Of a stretch of 63,557 bases of DNA, positions 23,233-35,347 are shown one piece after another (position 1 is the stretch's first letter; the number at the start of each line of letters is the position of its first letter). The stretch is taken from assembly GCA_000310025.1 (NCBI GenBank), contig FN647768.1, positions 277,351 to 340,907 of the forward strand. The letters run 5' to 3'. The position numbers and the translations under genes were made by a program. The notes beneath the pieces are model-generated. The model was not told where the DNA came from. It saw nothing but the letters and a program-made list of their open reading frames with translations, and made no database searches. The stretch comes from Ectocarpus siliculosus (Eukaryota; Sar; Phaeophyceae; Ectocarpales; Ectocarpaceae).

Positions 23233-24882
23233 CTAACAACTTTCAAGCAAGAGAGATTTTACCTGCTGGTCATCTGCAAAGAACGACTCATGAGCCTCTC
23301 CCGGTTCTCTTGTAGGTGGCGGCGTGGGGCCCTCGGTGTCAGAGTCGTTGCAACCGTATGCCGCTCCGCCTCCCTCAGCCTTATCGGCGGCTCCATCGAT
23401 GTACCGCTGCCCTGCGTCAGTCCCTCTATCGTCGGCACCCATGCCAACAACAGCAGCGGTGATTGCATCCATTATCGTCGGAACAGCGTTGTGGCTGTCT
23501 TCCTCGCGATACAACCCCCAGAATCTGGAGCTTTCCAAGTCGACAACACCACTCCTTGCAACTTCGGTGACCTGTCGAGCTGCTTGAAAATCACATTCAC
23601 GGAGCACGGCGCAGAACATGGCGGCGGCAGCCAACTCCGACGGCTTGAACTCCGACAGGTAGCCAAGCTGCACCCATCTCAGCGACGTTACCGTGAGCTC
23701 CGTGACTTGAGACTGCCCTCCGGCGAGAGCGCCCTCGGACAGCGCGCGGGCGAGGAACAGGTGACCGAACGTCGTGGGAGTCACAGCGTAGATCGCCCAA
23801 TTGAGGCTGGCGCACACCTTGGCCTCCAGCCTGGCAACGCGCTTTTTCGTTGCCGTGTGGTCGGGGCCCCCCACGTTGCACACAGTGGGCATCGCGAAGA
23901 GGAGGCTGTCCGACCCATTATCTTCTAACTTTTGGGCCACTAGCAGGCAAACAAGGGGGAGCAGATCGCGGTTGTCATCCGCGATGCCCTCCTCTGCAGT
24001 GGTCGCCACAAACCTTGCCAAGTTGATGATGGCGAGGGCTACGGTGTCGGCGGCCACAGGGTGCGAAGGGGCACACCGGCACCAGCAGTTAGGCCGGTGG
24101 CAATGTCGACTATACCACACGTAAAGGCACTGAAGAGCTGGGGCTGGCGTCCCCTCAGCATGTGGAAGCCCATGAGGACGTTGTCCGATTGGCGCTCCTG
24201 CTTCAAAAACGTGTGCGCCAGCATGCTGTCGGCCTCTTCGGTTGAGAGGGCGATGGCCCCTTGAAGGGGTTCCGCGGCAGGCGGGCGGCCCGAAGGGGTC
24301 GGCGAACGTCGGGGATGTTCGGATGATGGCTGAATGAAGTTGGCGTTCTCCAGCAGCAGTGTTTCCCGCGTCTCCGCGAGAACAGGATTCAAGGCGAACA
24401 AACCGAGGCCCGTGGCCTGGGTTAAAAAACGTTCAGACGGGGGAGAGTGGGCAGGATAGAGGAGAGTGGACGCGGACAGATTTAGATAAACGGCACCTCC
24501 AGAAAATGAATATGTGATGTTGGTACACGAACCAGGGCGGTCAGGTGTCAGTTGAAGAAGGGCAGGGTTTCGGTTTATTTGTGTTAGCGGCTATCAACGA
24601 ACCATTCCAAACGTTTGGTTTGCAGAGCCACGCTGTACAATTGTCAAATGACCCATTCGGGGTGACGGAGTTAAGGGTTGAATCGTCCGTTCATCTACGC
24701 TTGACCAAGAAACAGGCTGTTGGAGTAGTAGAAACTTGGGTTGACTCCTGTAACAACCTTCTACATCGTCTAGAGGTTTGGGCCCTCGAGCTCACCTGTG
24801 AAGTACCCCGCGGATTTGCATCTCTCGCCGGGTCCGCTCTCTCAAAGCTGGTCCAAGCGTCGGCCAGCACCCTGCCCAGCAT
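23233..24882 (-). CDS. Cyclin-box protein with apparent frameshift
   Basis: Cyclins activate cyclin-dependent kinases. Exon 1 is 24882-24796 (MLGRVLADAWTSFERADPAR, donor CAG|GTGAGC) and joins in phase to 24416. The second exon reads ATGLGLFALNPVL and LSTEEADSMLAHTFLKQ. Near 24050-24065 the frame must shift by one base between GLTAGAGVPLRTL and AADTVALAIINLARFV. After that the cyclin fold is clear: LLPLVCLLVAQKLED, LEAKVCASLNWAIYAVTPTT (second half of the N-terminal box) and YLSEFKPSELAAAAMFCAV (C-terminal cyclin fold). The frame ends at a donor (CAG|GTAAAA, 23263) or, if unspliced, at a stop nine residues later. Subfamily not assigned. The frameshift may be an assembly error or real decay. 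Confidence 0.75.
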
Positions 24883-26023
24883 TCGTAGCGGGGGCGCGAG
24901 AAAACGTCAGTTATTTTGGGTGATCATACGTTCTGGCTTCAGTGCTACGCACGGTATTGTACGGGGCTATACAAATTCACGCAGGCAGAAATGGGCTTGG
25001 GACTTCCCGTGCTATGGTACAAAAGGCAACGGGTTTGTTCATTACCACCCTCCGATAGTTCCTACATTGTACTATTTACTGCGTTTTCCCAACAGTCCGA
25101 ATCCTTGCACCCTTCGATGTACACCGCATCCATCTATGCCCAACCAAATGAAACGGTGCATGAAGTGGACTGTAAGAAGACATGCTGCTTGTGTGCTTAA
25201 AACAATAGATGCCTCGGGAGAAAAATGTCAGTCGACCACCATGAAAATATGTATCAAACATTCTTTGTCTTTTGTGTTTCCAAATGCAAACGCAGGTCAA
25301 TCTGTCCATCGTGAACTCTTTCCCCACAAAAACGAAGAAAGCATATAACAAGGAGAGGAAGATAGACATGCGAGACATACATTAGAAGAACAACAGCAAC
25401 CGATTATAACGGTCTACCAGGGTCTGGCGAGGTTTTCCAGCCTCCGCTCCTTCTTCTTTTGCTCTCTGGTACATGTTGGAGAGGGGGGTTCTGTTGGATG
25501 AACTTGCTCTTTCGTTAGGGTTTGGATGTGTGCTGCGTGACTTGAACCGTTTGTGTTGCTTCTGCTGCGTACATTCGCAGGAGTTTCTTCTGCTGTGTAC
25601 TTTCACAGCATTTTCTGCTGTGCACATTCACAGCAGCAGCAGCAGCAGCAGCAGCAGGAGCAGCAGCAGCAGCAGTGGTAACGTAGCTGGGAGAAGGCGA
25701 CTAGAGACAGATGGGATGACGCGATGGTCTCGAATTAGGCCGAGAGAACGGAGAAAAAGAAGAAACAATGGGCGAGACGACGGGAATTTGCACACGGGAC
25801 CAAGATTCACGACGGGGTCGACATTACCACCGCGTCCTGTATAACCTCGGAAGGTTGTTTCCACTCCGCCCTGTTCCGGCGCGCAGCCGCTATATTTTTC
25901 GCTGCCCTCGAGGATACAACCACATGATACAAGAAAAATTGGCCGTACCAAAAGCTGACTTGGAATGAGAGGGTAACATGTCAGAACATGGCGTGCACTC
26001 ATGTATCGCTAGCGGGGGCTCAC
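24883..26023. other. Upstream region of the cyclin gene
   Basis: A long plus-strand open frame (about 24545-25348) overlaps cyclin exon 1 in antisense and continues into this region. It has no recognised motif and I treat it as a shadow. A CAG microsatellite lies at about 25630-25675. No promoter element could be assigned. Confidence 0.4.
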
Positions 26024-26416
26024 CTCCAGCAGCTCGCCGGCGTCGCAGTAATGGCAGGGCCTGGAGCGGCGCCTCGAGTGCTTCTGCTGCTAGAGTTGAC
26101 ACCGATGATCGCGTCAAGCCACGGTGCAAGCTCGTTCGCCCCTGGACAGTTATCATACACCGCAAGGGGACGTTGGCCTTGCCAAGGGGTGACCTCAGAG
26201 GCGGGGCGAGGGGTGGTGAAAGCGGGATCAGGAGACCTCCTCCGGCAGGCCTGTGGGGAAGTCATGCTTCTTCGTGCCATGTGTGCTGGTGCGATGCTGT
26301 AGCAACAGCGGCCAAATTAACACCCTTTTCCTCCTGTTGTGTACAACGAACTGATAGACCTTGAGTCCTCCTCTAATAACCCGAGAAGATATAACCAACA
26401 CACCGTCGGGGTCGAC
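26024..26416 (-). CDS. Two candidate exons of an unidentified gene
   Basis: Exon 26416-26360 (VDPDGVLVISSRVIRGGLK; acceptor GCGCAG, donor AAG|GTCTAT) and exon 26089-26024 (22 residues ending PCHYCDAGELLE; acceptor CTCTAG, donor GAG|GTGAGC) are both phase 0 and can be joined. The CxxC pair could be half of a zinc site. No further exon was found on either side, so the function is unknown and the model incomplete. Confidence 0.3.
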
Positions 26417-29400
26417 CTGCGCTCGTAGTCCCGCGGGAGGTGAAGGATGTACTGTCGCGTCGAGGTCGTTCGTGGGCGATGTATGCGGTGCGCTTTGTGT
26501 CTTGGCTACTGCTGTCGTTGAAGTAGGGGTGGATGGCCAGGGAACGTCTGTGGGAGAGACAACGACAGAGAGGGGGGGAGAGAGAGAGAGTATCTCCCAT
26601 AGATCTAATGTCGCGAGTGGTCCGGCCCGAGTCCGATGCAGTAGGAGTTTCGCCGCGTTTTCGAGTCAGGGCATACTAAATAGGAAATTATATATATTGT
26701 TCATCCTGTTAGCACAGATTACACCAACCACCAGCGCTAAGAAAGGAGGACAAGGAAGGGCTGCCTACCAGACATGTAAGTCATACAGATCTGTCCATTT
26801 TCTAGCCTGAAAAACGCACCGCCAGGCATGCCGTAACGTTCGTTCCCGGAAGTCCTCTAGGCGGACGGTGTATGTATGTACCCGTGGTCGTTCGAACGAA
26901 ACGTAACGTATCATATCCCCGTCAGATCTCAGATTGGAAAATCTATTTCTTCGTGTAAGGTGGAACCCTCTTCGCGTTAATTAGGCAAACACCACAGGAG
27001 TAAACGTGGAGATGTCCTTCTCTGTGGCCCGGCTGATGCGCCAATCCTGCACCGCAATGTGTGAGATGTATAGCAGCAGTTAACTGGCACTCGTTGGAAT
27101 AGTTGGGACAAATGTAAGCGATGCATGCTTCGCGTTTCGTTCCTCGCGAAGCTGGCATAAAACGACCCTTGCAGCAGTAATAGTACGACCCGCGAATACC
27201 ACCATAAACAGCAAGACAACGTCAAGAACTCATTATCAGAGCATCTGACCCAAACATTGCTGATGCCGCGTCATCTCCGCACAAGACTTGCCGATAGAAA
27301 CATCTTGCAGGCAGCCACAAACAAACTTGATACCGCCTACAGCGTTCCGGGCCACCTTTTCCCGTGAGCGGTATGCACTCTGCGCTTGTTGCATGGACTA
27401 GATGACCAGGTGGTATTTGTGGCTTCAGTAAGGCTAGGCCAAAATATCGTTACAGTAGTGCTCCCGCCTGAGTTGCGTCAAGATACGAGCTGGTATTTCG
27501 TTGGCATGGTTGGTTCGTTCTTTCGCTGGATCTTGTAGCCGCGTGTGTCCGCCAGGCATTTTCACCGGGCGAAACACGCCCGGCTCTCACTGAGCTGGGT
27601 GGAGAACGGCTGTGCATCAGACATACAACGTGCGGAGAACCCCACATGACGTGCACACGTGCACACAGCACTAGCGTACCGCTCAAACGAACCATATCCC
27701 GTTCCAAGCGGTGTAACTGCCGACGTATCGGTAAATCCGCATAGTCTAATCCATGCCCCCTCCCCCCCCCTCGCACGCCGATGTGTCGTTGTCCTCCTCG
27801 TGCCCCCCAGAACGAGGTGCTGGATGCCACTCCACATGCTCCAGCCTGACCCTTGCCCTTCTCGCTCTGCGGCTGTTACACTACCACACAGTGTCTGCTG
27901 TCGAGGCTTAATCTTTTCATAGACAAAGAACGCTGCGTCGTTACGACAGTGTAGTCACGTGTGATCGGTCTCCCTGCATTATTATCAACATCAGTAAAGC
28001 GCGGAGAGAGATAAGCAGCGAGAGCCATACACGGGTGGCCAACAGACCGGGTTGTAAGGGCACTTTTGCCAACCTGAATCGAGATTTATTTTGGCACGAG
28101 TTGCAACCTCCCCACCTTGGGTAATCCTTGCAATGCAACGATGGCCAGGTTGTGCAAGGTACACATTTCTTGGGGGTTGCGCGTTGTTTGCAAGCCGGAT
28201 AGGGGGCGGTTGCCGATGGTAGTGCAAGGTGTACCCTTTCTTGGTGGTTGGTGCGCTATTACAAGTCGGATAGGAGGCAGGTTGCCGATGGTAGTACAAG
28301 GTGTACCCTTTCTTGGTGGTTGGTGCGCTGCTAACAAGCTGGACTGGGGTCAAGCTGTCGATGGCGGTGCAAGGTGTACCATTTCTTGTGGTTGGTGCAC
28401 TGCTTACAACAAGCTGGACAGCGGGCAGGCTGCCGATGGCAGCGCAAGGTGGACCCTTTCTTGGAGGTTGGCGCGCCATGCACAAGTCGGTTAGGGGGGA
28501 GGTTGCCTATGGTATGACAAGGTGTACCCTTTTTTGCAGGTTGGCGCGCTTCGCACAAGCCAGTTGGGGGGCAGGTTGCCGGTAATCGTGCAAGGTGTAC
28601 CCTCTCTTTCAAGTTGGCGCGTTGCGCACAAGCCGGTAGGGGGCAGGTTGCGTATTGCAATGCGTACCCTCTCATAGAGGTTGCGCATCTTGCCGGTCTA
28701 CAACAAACAGCAGTGCTCAACACCGTAGTGGCGGGTTCAATTCCCCTGCAATACGTCTTTTTTTTGTTCATGTTTTATTTGTTTTTTCGCCCCCTGTATT
28801 CGAATCACTACAATTTTATCGTCGGTACATTCCCGAGCAAACTCCTGAAACAACGACATCCCGTGCCCATGCATCATACGCATGTTGCCAGCTCTAGCAT
28901 AAACCCATCTCCGCCCGCGGCTTATCATCTCGACCCAGGGTCGTCAACATCCCAAGTTGCACGACATGTAAGCGAGAACTATAAAAGGTGCACTTCAAAT
29001 TTAAACAATACATACATACCCTTTCGAACGCCGTTCTGTGTATTGGATATCTCCCCACAACAACAGCATGCCCTGGCCCATGACCGTCAGCGACGTCGAT
29101 CATAGAGACGACCCACAATCCCCGCAACAAACTACATTTGTTTGTTGTGAGGAAGCACAACTCAGCCGGAGGCAACAGCTACACGTAGCGGCAGCAGTGC
29201 TGTCCAAACGCACAGGTAGAAACGACCGTCTCTCCCGACACGAAACACAGAACCCCCTCCCACCCTGGCCGTCCCAAATTATACAACCAACTCTAGTCAA
29301 GAAAAAACGTCACTGCCTGAGCTGTGACAGCGGTGTCCTCCAAAAACCATGCAGAGACTGCAGAAATAGACCTCTCTACTTTCCCAACACCATCGAAACA

Positions 29401-30288
29401 ACTCCCCTCTCCCCTCCCCCAAAAAAGCTACAATTCGCACAAACAAAACAGGGCGCGGACGAAGCCAAGAGGTTGCAGCGACAGATTCCAAACGCCCTTG
29501 CAGACACAGTAAGAAAACACCTGGCTCTCATCCCGCGCCAGGCGCCCTCATGCACCAGCGAGAGCAAAAAGCGTATCATAGCACCATATGATTAAAAAAA
29601 AAAGCTGTGAGACATGGCGAGCGGGATATTTCTCCGCCTCCTCCGTCAAAGCTTCCACCCGTTGTGAACGTCATGAGGACCCGAGGAAACGCTTTGAACG
29701 ATGTTGCAGCGGAGGCCCCGGCGACTCGACCTGGAGGTTACCGATCAGCAGCGAAATAATATTGAAGTGTGAGAGGAGGGTAAAAGTGGGCTTTCGAGAA
29801 ATGGAGGGCATGCTCTCCCCCTTTGCTGCAGTATAGTTCTTGGTATAGCTGACAGATGTACGTTGTCAACAATAATATTTGCAAGCAGGCATGAGGGGGG
29901 ACACACAAACCGACAGCATAACCGCAGGTCGTAGAATACGTCAGAGACGAGGATAAGCTACGCACCCCGGAGAACTACTTTGAAGGGAGGCGAGTTACAT
30001 TCAAACATCAGGGGTCGCCAACGGACACGCTGGGATGAGGAAGGGTGTACATTATAGGAAGCCGCGGGCATAACTGATGCACGACAAGAAACACGCAAGC
30101 ATCCAACATCATCGCAGGCAGAGCGAAAGAGGGAGCAAAAGTGGCACGATTTTTGGAAAGGACAAGACACGTGACATACCTTGTCAACACGGTTTAGGTG
30201 TCCGCCAAGGTTTTGTAGCCAGCGTAGTCATCAAGACCATCGCTTTTCTCGCTCGGAGACGAAGAACATCCCGGTCCCCATCTTTAGT
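26417..30288. other. Region without a recognised gene
   Basis: Contains the minisatellite at 28110-28690 and a GA run at about 26567-26592. A plus-strand open frame at 29069-29595 starts MPWPMTVSDVDHRDD and has a CLSCDSG..CRDC cysteine cluster, but I found no splice partner or family match. Nothing else could be supported. Confidence 0.4.
28110..28690. repeat. Minisatellite, 69-77 bp units, about eight copies
   Basis: Units contain GTGCAAGGTGTACCCTTTCT, TGGTGGTTGGTGCGCT, ACAAG(T/C)(C/T)GG and GGCAGGTTGCCGATGG. Successive GCAAGGT starts fall near 28152, 28221, 28290, 28367, 28443, 28516 and 28588. Open frames through the array are by-products of the period. Confidence 0.9.
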
Positions 30289-33200
30289 TTACCCTCCACC
30301 CCCATCCGCCCCTGGGTCACCTCCTCCACCTCCTGCCCCCTCGTCCGCGAACAAGCACGGCTTGAGGTAGCGCTTAGCATCTTCCTGACGATCAATACTC
30401 TCGGTGGAGAGGATCGGCCCAACGTATTCCAAGCCGAACCGCATAAAGCTCTCCTAGGACCTGAGACACGAAACAAAGAACAAATAGCGTTCCATGTGAA
30501 CGTCGGTTTGTTTGACGTCACGGGTTCATACATAAATAGCTTGCGACAAACCACCAGCGCGTCGACTGCCTAGAAGCAACTTCAGGGGACGCTGAAAATG
30601 TGGGAAAATGATTTTAAAGACTGGAAACGCGTCGGGAACAAAATAAACGAGAGTGTTGGACGTTCGGCAGAGCTTGCACGTCCAATGAGCGCTTATCGGC
30701 CTGACAAATTGCCGACAGTACACCAGGGGAGATAGGGATATAGAAGAAAACGCTAAAGACAACAAATACCCTCAGCCCCATAGAGCTTAGTTCACATATC
30801 AACAAAGGCAACGTACATGTCGCTGATGACGTCCAAGTTTTTTCACGGCCGCCGCCCTTCGCAGCAAACGTCTTTTCGAAAAAAGCCTCGCACACGGGGA
30901 AGGTACGGCAATACCGTCGTGGTCGGGGTCGCTCTTGTTACCGAAGTGTAGCCTGTAGTGCCCATCCTCGTCTTGATATCCGTGAGGACGTACTGCTCGA
31001 GCACCTTCGAACGATGCCAATCCATACCGTGAGGGGGGGGGAGTGGTGCTGAGCGGGCAAGGGGCTGGATGGATGGATGCACCAGAGCAAGGGTGACAGT
31101 AGATGGCCTGGAATTTTCGCCGGAAACAGCAAGCAGGTGCGCGAACAGGACATCAGCTATCCTCGCTGTAAAAACGTGCATGGGGATTAATAAGTTCAAG
31201 CGTCATAACCACAGGGAAGCGGCGTTAACATTTCAAGGACAATAACTCTTCGTCCCCGGCGCTGTCGCTTGGCATCATGAGATGTTCGCTAATTGCACAC
31301 TATCGGTTCACCTTGCGACGTCCCTCTGTCTTGCACTATAGGCTAACGCTACAACATGTGAGACCCTCAAACCAACAGCAGTACCGGTGCGCGTGCGTCA
31401 AAATTCTCTACTCCTTCCACAAGCAATGCATCGCGAGGAATAGTTGCCTGCAGGTCCCCTCGTTCCTTGCTTCTATTGTATGCATACGCTTTGGTTGAGT
31501 CTCATCAATGAACGAATGAACAGCTCTCGAAAGAAGGTATTCCATCGTTCCCTCCGTTCAAATTCAAATAGGAGCGATTTACTCAAAACTTGCGTGGAGC
31601 TATGCCTGAGTGATCGACGATGTTATGCACGACTCTGACAGCAGGTGCCGTAGCAGACCTTCATCGGTTCTCGGTGGACAGAGGTGTCGCGGGTCGGACA
31701 TGAACTTTCTATCATACTCTGTTTTTCAAATCGCTGGGCACCATTTCTGAACAAAATCTCGCATTTACTCCGGAGAGTCCACTTAACCCGACCGTACCTG
31801 AGCTATGGGGTGGTGCGCTTGCATCGGTGGACCTGATTGAAGGTCACGCTCTGCATGGCCTCGTCCTCTGACACGGGAATGCCGTGGTTGGCTGTCCCTA
31901 GAACGTTCGAGAACATGACGGTACCAAGCCCACTCATGGCGGTATCCGCCTACATAGTTCGATAGAAGTGGGGGGGGGGGGAAGAGTGGGTGAGACGCAA
32001 TATATGAAGGCGCACATGCATATCCCTTCGCTTTGCTATGCATACTACTGTTGACCTCTTCGTTTCGCATCAGTGGCGCGGCATGGGGGGACCCGCTGCG
32101 ACCGCCTTTTCTCAGTTGTTGTTGTTGTTGTCTTGACATTGAAAGAAAAAAACTTTCCGATCTCTGACACGCCATATTTCTCAGGAGTTTACTCGATATT
32201 CTGTATTTTACGGCCAATAATGTTTTCAAAGGGGTACATCGAAATCCCGGATGAAAAAGAAAGAGAAAAAAAGGGTGGTGGGAAGAAAAAATATGGCGCA
32301 GATGAGAATCGAATCCACTGATCTCACAGCACAGCAGTTGCATAAGATACCACGCCCCCTGGACCAATTTCCAAAGCCTGATTATTCCACACCAGAAGGA
32401 GTGGCGAGGCCGGAAATGGCTGCATTGGAACTGTCTCGTGGAGAGTTTTTTCGAAAAAGTATTGTTTGATTTTCGGAATCGTCTTCGTCGTGGAACATGA
32501 TAGGTTGAAACTTGGTCAAGGGGGTGTGGTATCTTGTGCAACCTACGGTTACCGTTAATTCTTGCTTTGAACACGATATATTTGCATGCGTGTTAACGAC
32601 CTGTGTCAATCGAGCAACCCATGTAAAACAATTCGGTGTTATTAGCGCTGGGCGTTGGTTCAAGCATGTGGACGGTCGAGACGGTCGATGCTATGCATGT
32701 GTGTGGACAGGTCAGATACAGCAGACATGCGGTGTTGTTACTGTTTCGTACGTCTGTTGAAGAAAACGAGCGCCCTCCAAAAAACAAAAAAACCGTTGAA
32801 AATAACGAAGTGCCTACCCGCCCTCCAAAAAGCTCTTTTATGAGGCTGGGCGCTTACTGACGCCTCCGGCATAATCCCCGCTCTGTACATGGTGAGGAAG
32901 AGCCGCATACACGCAGTAGGTCGAGAGCCGCAGGGTGTGCAGGACCAACTGCTGGTGTCTGAGCGTACTTGCATCTACAGCACGTGGAGACTTCGCGCCC
33001 TTCCCAACGGGGACATATGCTATGCGTAGGGATACACAACTTACACAACACACAATATTCCCTCAATTCATCCTTCTATTGCTACCATCCAGATGTAACT
33101 GGAGGGGATTCGCTTACCTAGTCAGCAACTGCTGCCGGAATGTCGCTCTCTCTTCTCCACGCGCGCCGTGTAGAAGCTCGTCTTGCCGCTTTACAGCAGC

Positions 33201-35040
33201 AGTGTCGTGCGGCGGGTTTAGCTCGCGGCGGTTGCTGTGCCCCGAGTTCGAGCATCTAGAGATAGCATCGCTGTTTGCCTTGGTTACGAAAGGAATGACA
33301 CCAGTTTAGTCGCTATTCGTCTTGGCATGCTGCGGCCTCTGGTCGTCTGTGTCAAGGCTAGCTATATATAGATCGTCACGCGAGGGCGATGCAGGGCCAA
33401 ACAAAGCGATGCAAACAATTGGGGGGTCGATGGTTCGGATGCCCCCCAACCCCGTCTTCCCATCTGTCTGGCGATCCATAACGATATCTGTCTGAGAGCT
33501 TGTTATACCCTGCACCATGTAGCTGGTACACACGTAGCACTCGTGAATCCCCGCACACCCTCACACAAAAGCCTACAGTGAATAGTGTATGCGTTCATTT
33601 AGTACACATTGTGCCAACGTATCCTTGGAGACGAATTTGTTTGCGTTTTGTCCTGCCTGAAAAAAAAAGAAATTGTAGTACACTGAAGCCAGTTTTCCCG
33701 GACCGTCGAACCGACACCACAATCTACAGTCAGGAGGTCTGCCCTTCGGTTGTGACTGCCTCCCAACCTGTAACATCGGTGCTTTCACAACCAGGAGGTC
33801 TGGCCTAAGGTTGTGGCTGCCCCCCAACCTGTGTGGTCGGTGCTTGCACAACTAAGTGGTATGGCCTAAGGTTGTGGCTGCCCTCCAACCTGTGTGACCG
33901 GTGCTTGCACAACCAGGAGGTGTGGCCTAACGTTGTGGCTGCCTCCCAACCTTCCGCATCCGTCCTTGTACAACCAAGCCGTTTGGCCAAGGTTGGGACC
34001 TCCGCCCAACCCCCCTCTACAACCTGCCCCTACCTTGTGGATGCCCACAACCCACCCACAACCTGCCCTCTGGCCACCCGTGTAGACCCTTCGCAAAAGG
34101 GCACCACAGCGTGTGGCTGGTAACATCTGCGGCCGACTCATCGTTAAAGTTGCAGACGTGATTGGGAAGCTAAACCTCGACGCGGCCGAAGGGAGGGACA
34201 AGATGAGTGTCGCAGCATCACATGAGATGGATCCTGCGCCCACAGCAGGTGAGTCAAAGAAGCTGTTCTTTCCGCGCGAATCGCGCAAAACCAACTCATG
34301 CACGGCGGTACCGATCGCCCACGAATCACACATGAGACGCGTATATAAGATCCGTCGGGACGTGTTGCGGAAAAGAACCCGTTAGTTGCAACACAGAGCA
34401 GCGTTTGGGACTGTCTCCAACAACATATCACTTATCTACCCCCTCTTGCGTCGCCCCCCGGAGGCAAGTCACCCAACTCTCGTGGGGGAGCCTGTACTGC
34501 AAAATTCCCTCGACTCTTTGCTAAATTCAAGACAACAAGCGAGCAGGCGTTTTATCGTCATGGATATGGCATTGCGGAGTCCTGACATCAAGAACAACTG
34601 CTGTACATGTAGAGATAATCATGGCCTTGCTGTGGAAGGCTGAATGTGCGATCCGAACAATCCAGCTGTCGACCAGCAGTTGGGGGGGTCAGTCTGTGCG
34701 GTGGATCGTGAGCGACATGACAGGCAGGACCCAGATATGCGGACTTACTTTACCGCCGCTGCAGCCTTAAAGACAACGGCCCCCAGAAACATATCTGAGC
34801 GTGCCAACGCGCATGCCGCTGCTCCATGACGTCCTCCACAGGAGCGGCTACGGTTTAAGAGGTCATTTCAGAGAAAGTACCGATTTCAGAGAGTCAAACT
34901 GGCTTGTCACGACCAAAACCGATACTACAGCAAGGGCGGGGCAATGAGCCTCGGGGTAGCCGACCTCAAGATCTTGCAGTAGTCTGTCTGCGATGCTTTT
35001 CGCGGTGGCGAATGGCAGCCAATCAATTTGGACTTTGAAT
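30289..35040 (-). CDS. Unidentified multi-exon gene, at least five exons
   Basis: The last three exons chain in phase 0: 31949-31833 (NVLGTANHGIPVSEDEAMQS), 31004-30942 (VLEQYVLTDIKTRMGTTGYT) and 30453-30289 (FMRFGLEYVGPILSTES, LKPCLFADE, then a Gly/Asp tail and stop). Upstream candidates are 33234-33118 (NRRELNPPHDTAAVKRQDEL; donor AG|GTAAGC) and 35040-34965 (FKVQIDWLPFATAKSIADRL; acceptor GACTAG). These two do not join directly in phase, so at least one exon between them is missing, and the junction 33118 to 31949 also needs an intervening exon or another acceptor. The sequences look coding (balanced composition, amphipathic stretches) but I recognise no family. Start codon not found. Confidence 0.45.
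32335..32549. mobile_element. MITE-like element, family 1
   Basis: Left AGTTGCATAAGATACC then CACGCCCCC; right GGGGGTGTGGTATC then TTGTGCAACC. The inner pair is CAATTTCCAAAGC / AGGTTGAAACTTGG. It lies between exons of the unidentified minus-strand gene. Confidence 0.8.
33727..34020. repeat. Minisatellite, about 63 bp units, five copies
   Basis: Units read CCAGGAGGTCTGGCCTAAGG, TTGTGGCTGCCCCCCAACC, TGT..(G/A)(T/C)CGGTGCTTGCACAA. The fourth and fifth units are diverged (CCGCATCCGTCCTTGTACAA). Intergenic or intronic to the unidentified gene. Confidence 0.9.
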
Positions 35041-35129
35041 CTAGTCATCAACAACAACAACAAAAAAAGGCTGCTCCTTCCTCCTCTGCAACGGCCGTTG
35101 GATTCGTGCGCATGTGCGCATACAGCAGC

Positions 35130-35347
35130 GTAGGTGACACAAGATACCACACCCTGACCAATTTTCAAAGCTCGGTTGCTCCGCACACCACAAAGATCGG
35201 CGGTGCCGAAAACGGTGGTGTGAGAGCCGTCTCGTCGAGGGCTTTCCGACAACATCTCGCTGGGTTTACGCATCCTCTTCGTCGTGGAAACTCGAGCTTT
35301 AAAAATATTCGATGCAGGGGGTGTGGAATCTTATGTCCCCGACGGTA
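35130..35347. mobile_element. MITE-like element, family 1
   Basis: Left GTAGGTGACACAAGATACC and CCAATTTTCAAAGCTCGG; right CTCGAGCTTTAAAAATATTC, GGGGGTGTGGAATC and TTATG..CGGTAG. The core CTCGTCGAGGGC is shared with the other copies in reverse orientation. It lies directly upstream of the first visible exon of the unidentified gene. Confidence 0.75.

Noticed and set aside
24545-25348. 267-residue plus-strand open frame
   Set aside because: It overlaps cyclin exon 1 in antisense, starts at a non-ATG codon and shows no domain.
28117-28494. 125-residue open frame with internal repeats
   Set aside because: It is the translation of a minisatellite whose period keeps the frame open; both strands are open.
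30799-31020. Alternative frame with GYQDEDGHYRLHFGNKSD over the 31004-30942 exon
   Set aside because: Its phase at the donor does not match the terminal exon, whereas the LTDIKTRMGTTGY frame does.
33184-33240. TACAGCAGCAG..GGGTTTAG resembling the end of MITE family 2
   Set aside because: No second end was found, and the same bases are better explained as a coding exon on the minus strand ending in a strong donor.
34255-34333. Minus-strand CDSWAIGTAVHEL, resembling a kinase subdomain IX motif
   Set aside because: No acceptor lies upstream within a usable distance, no other kinase motif is near, and the opposite strand is open with a better donor.
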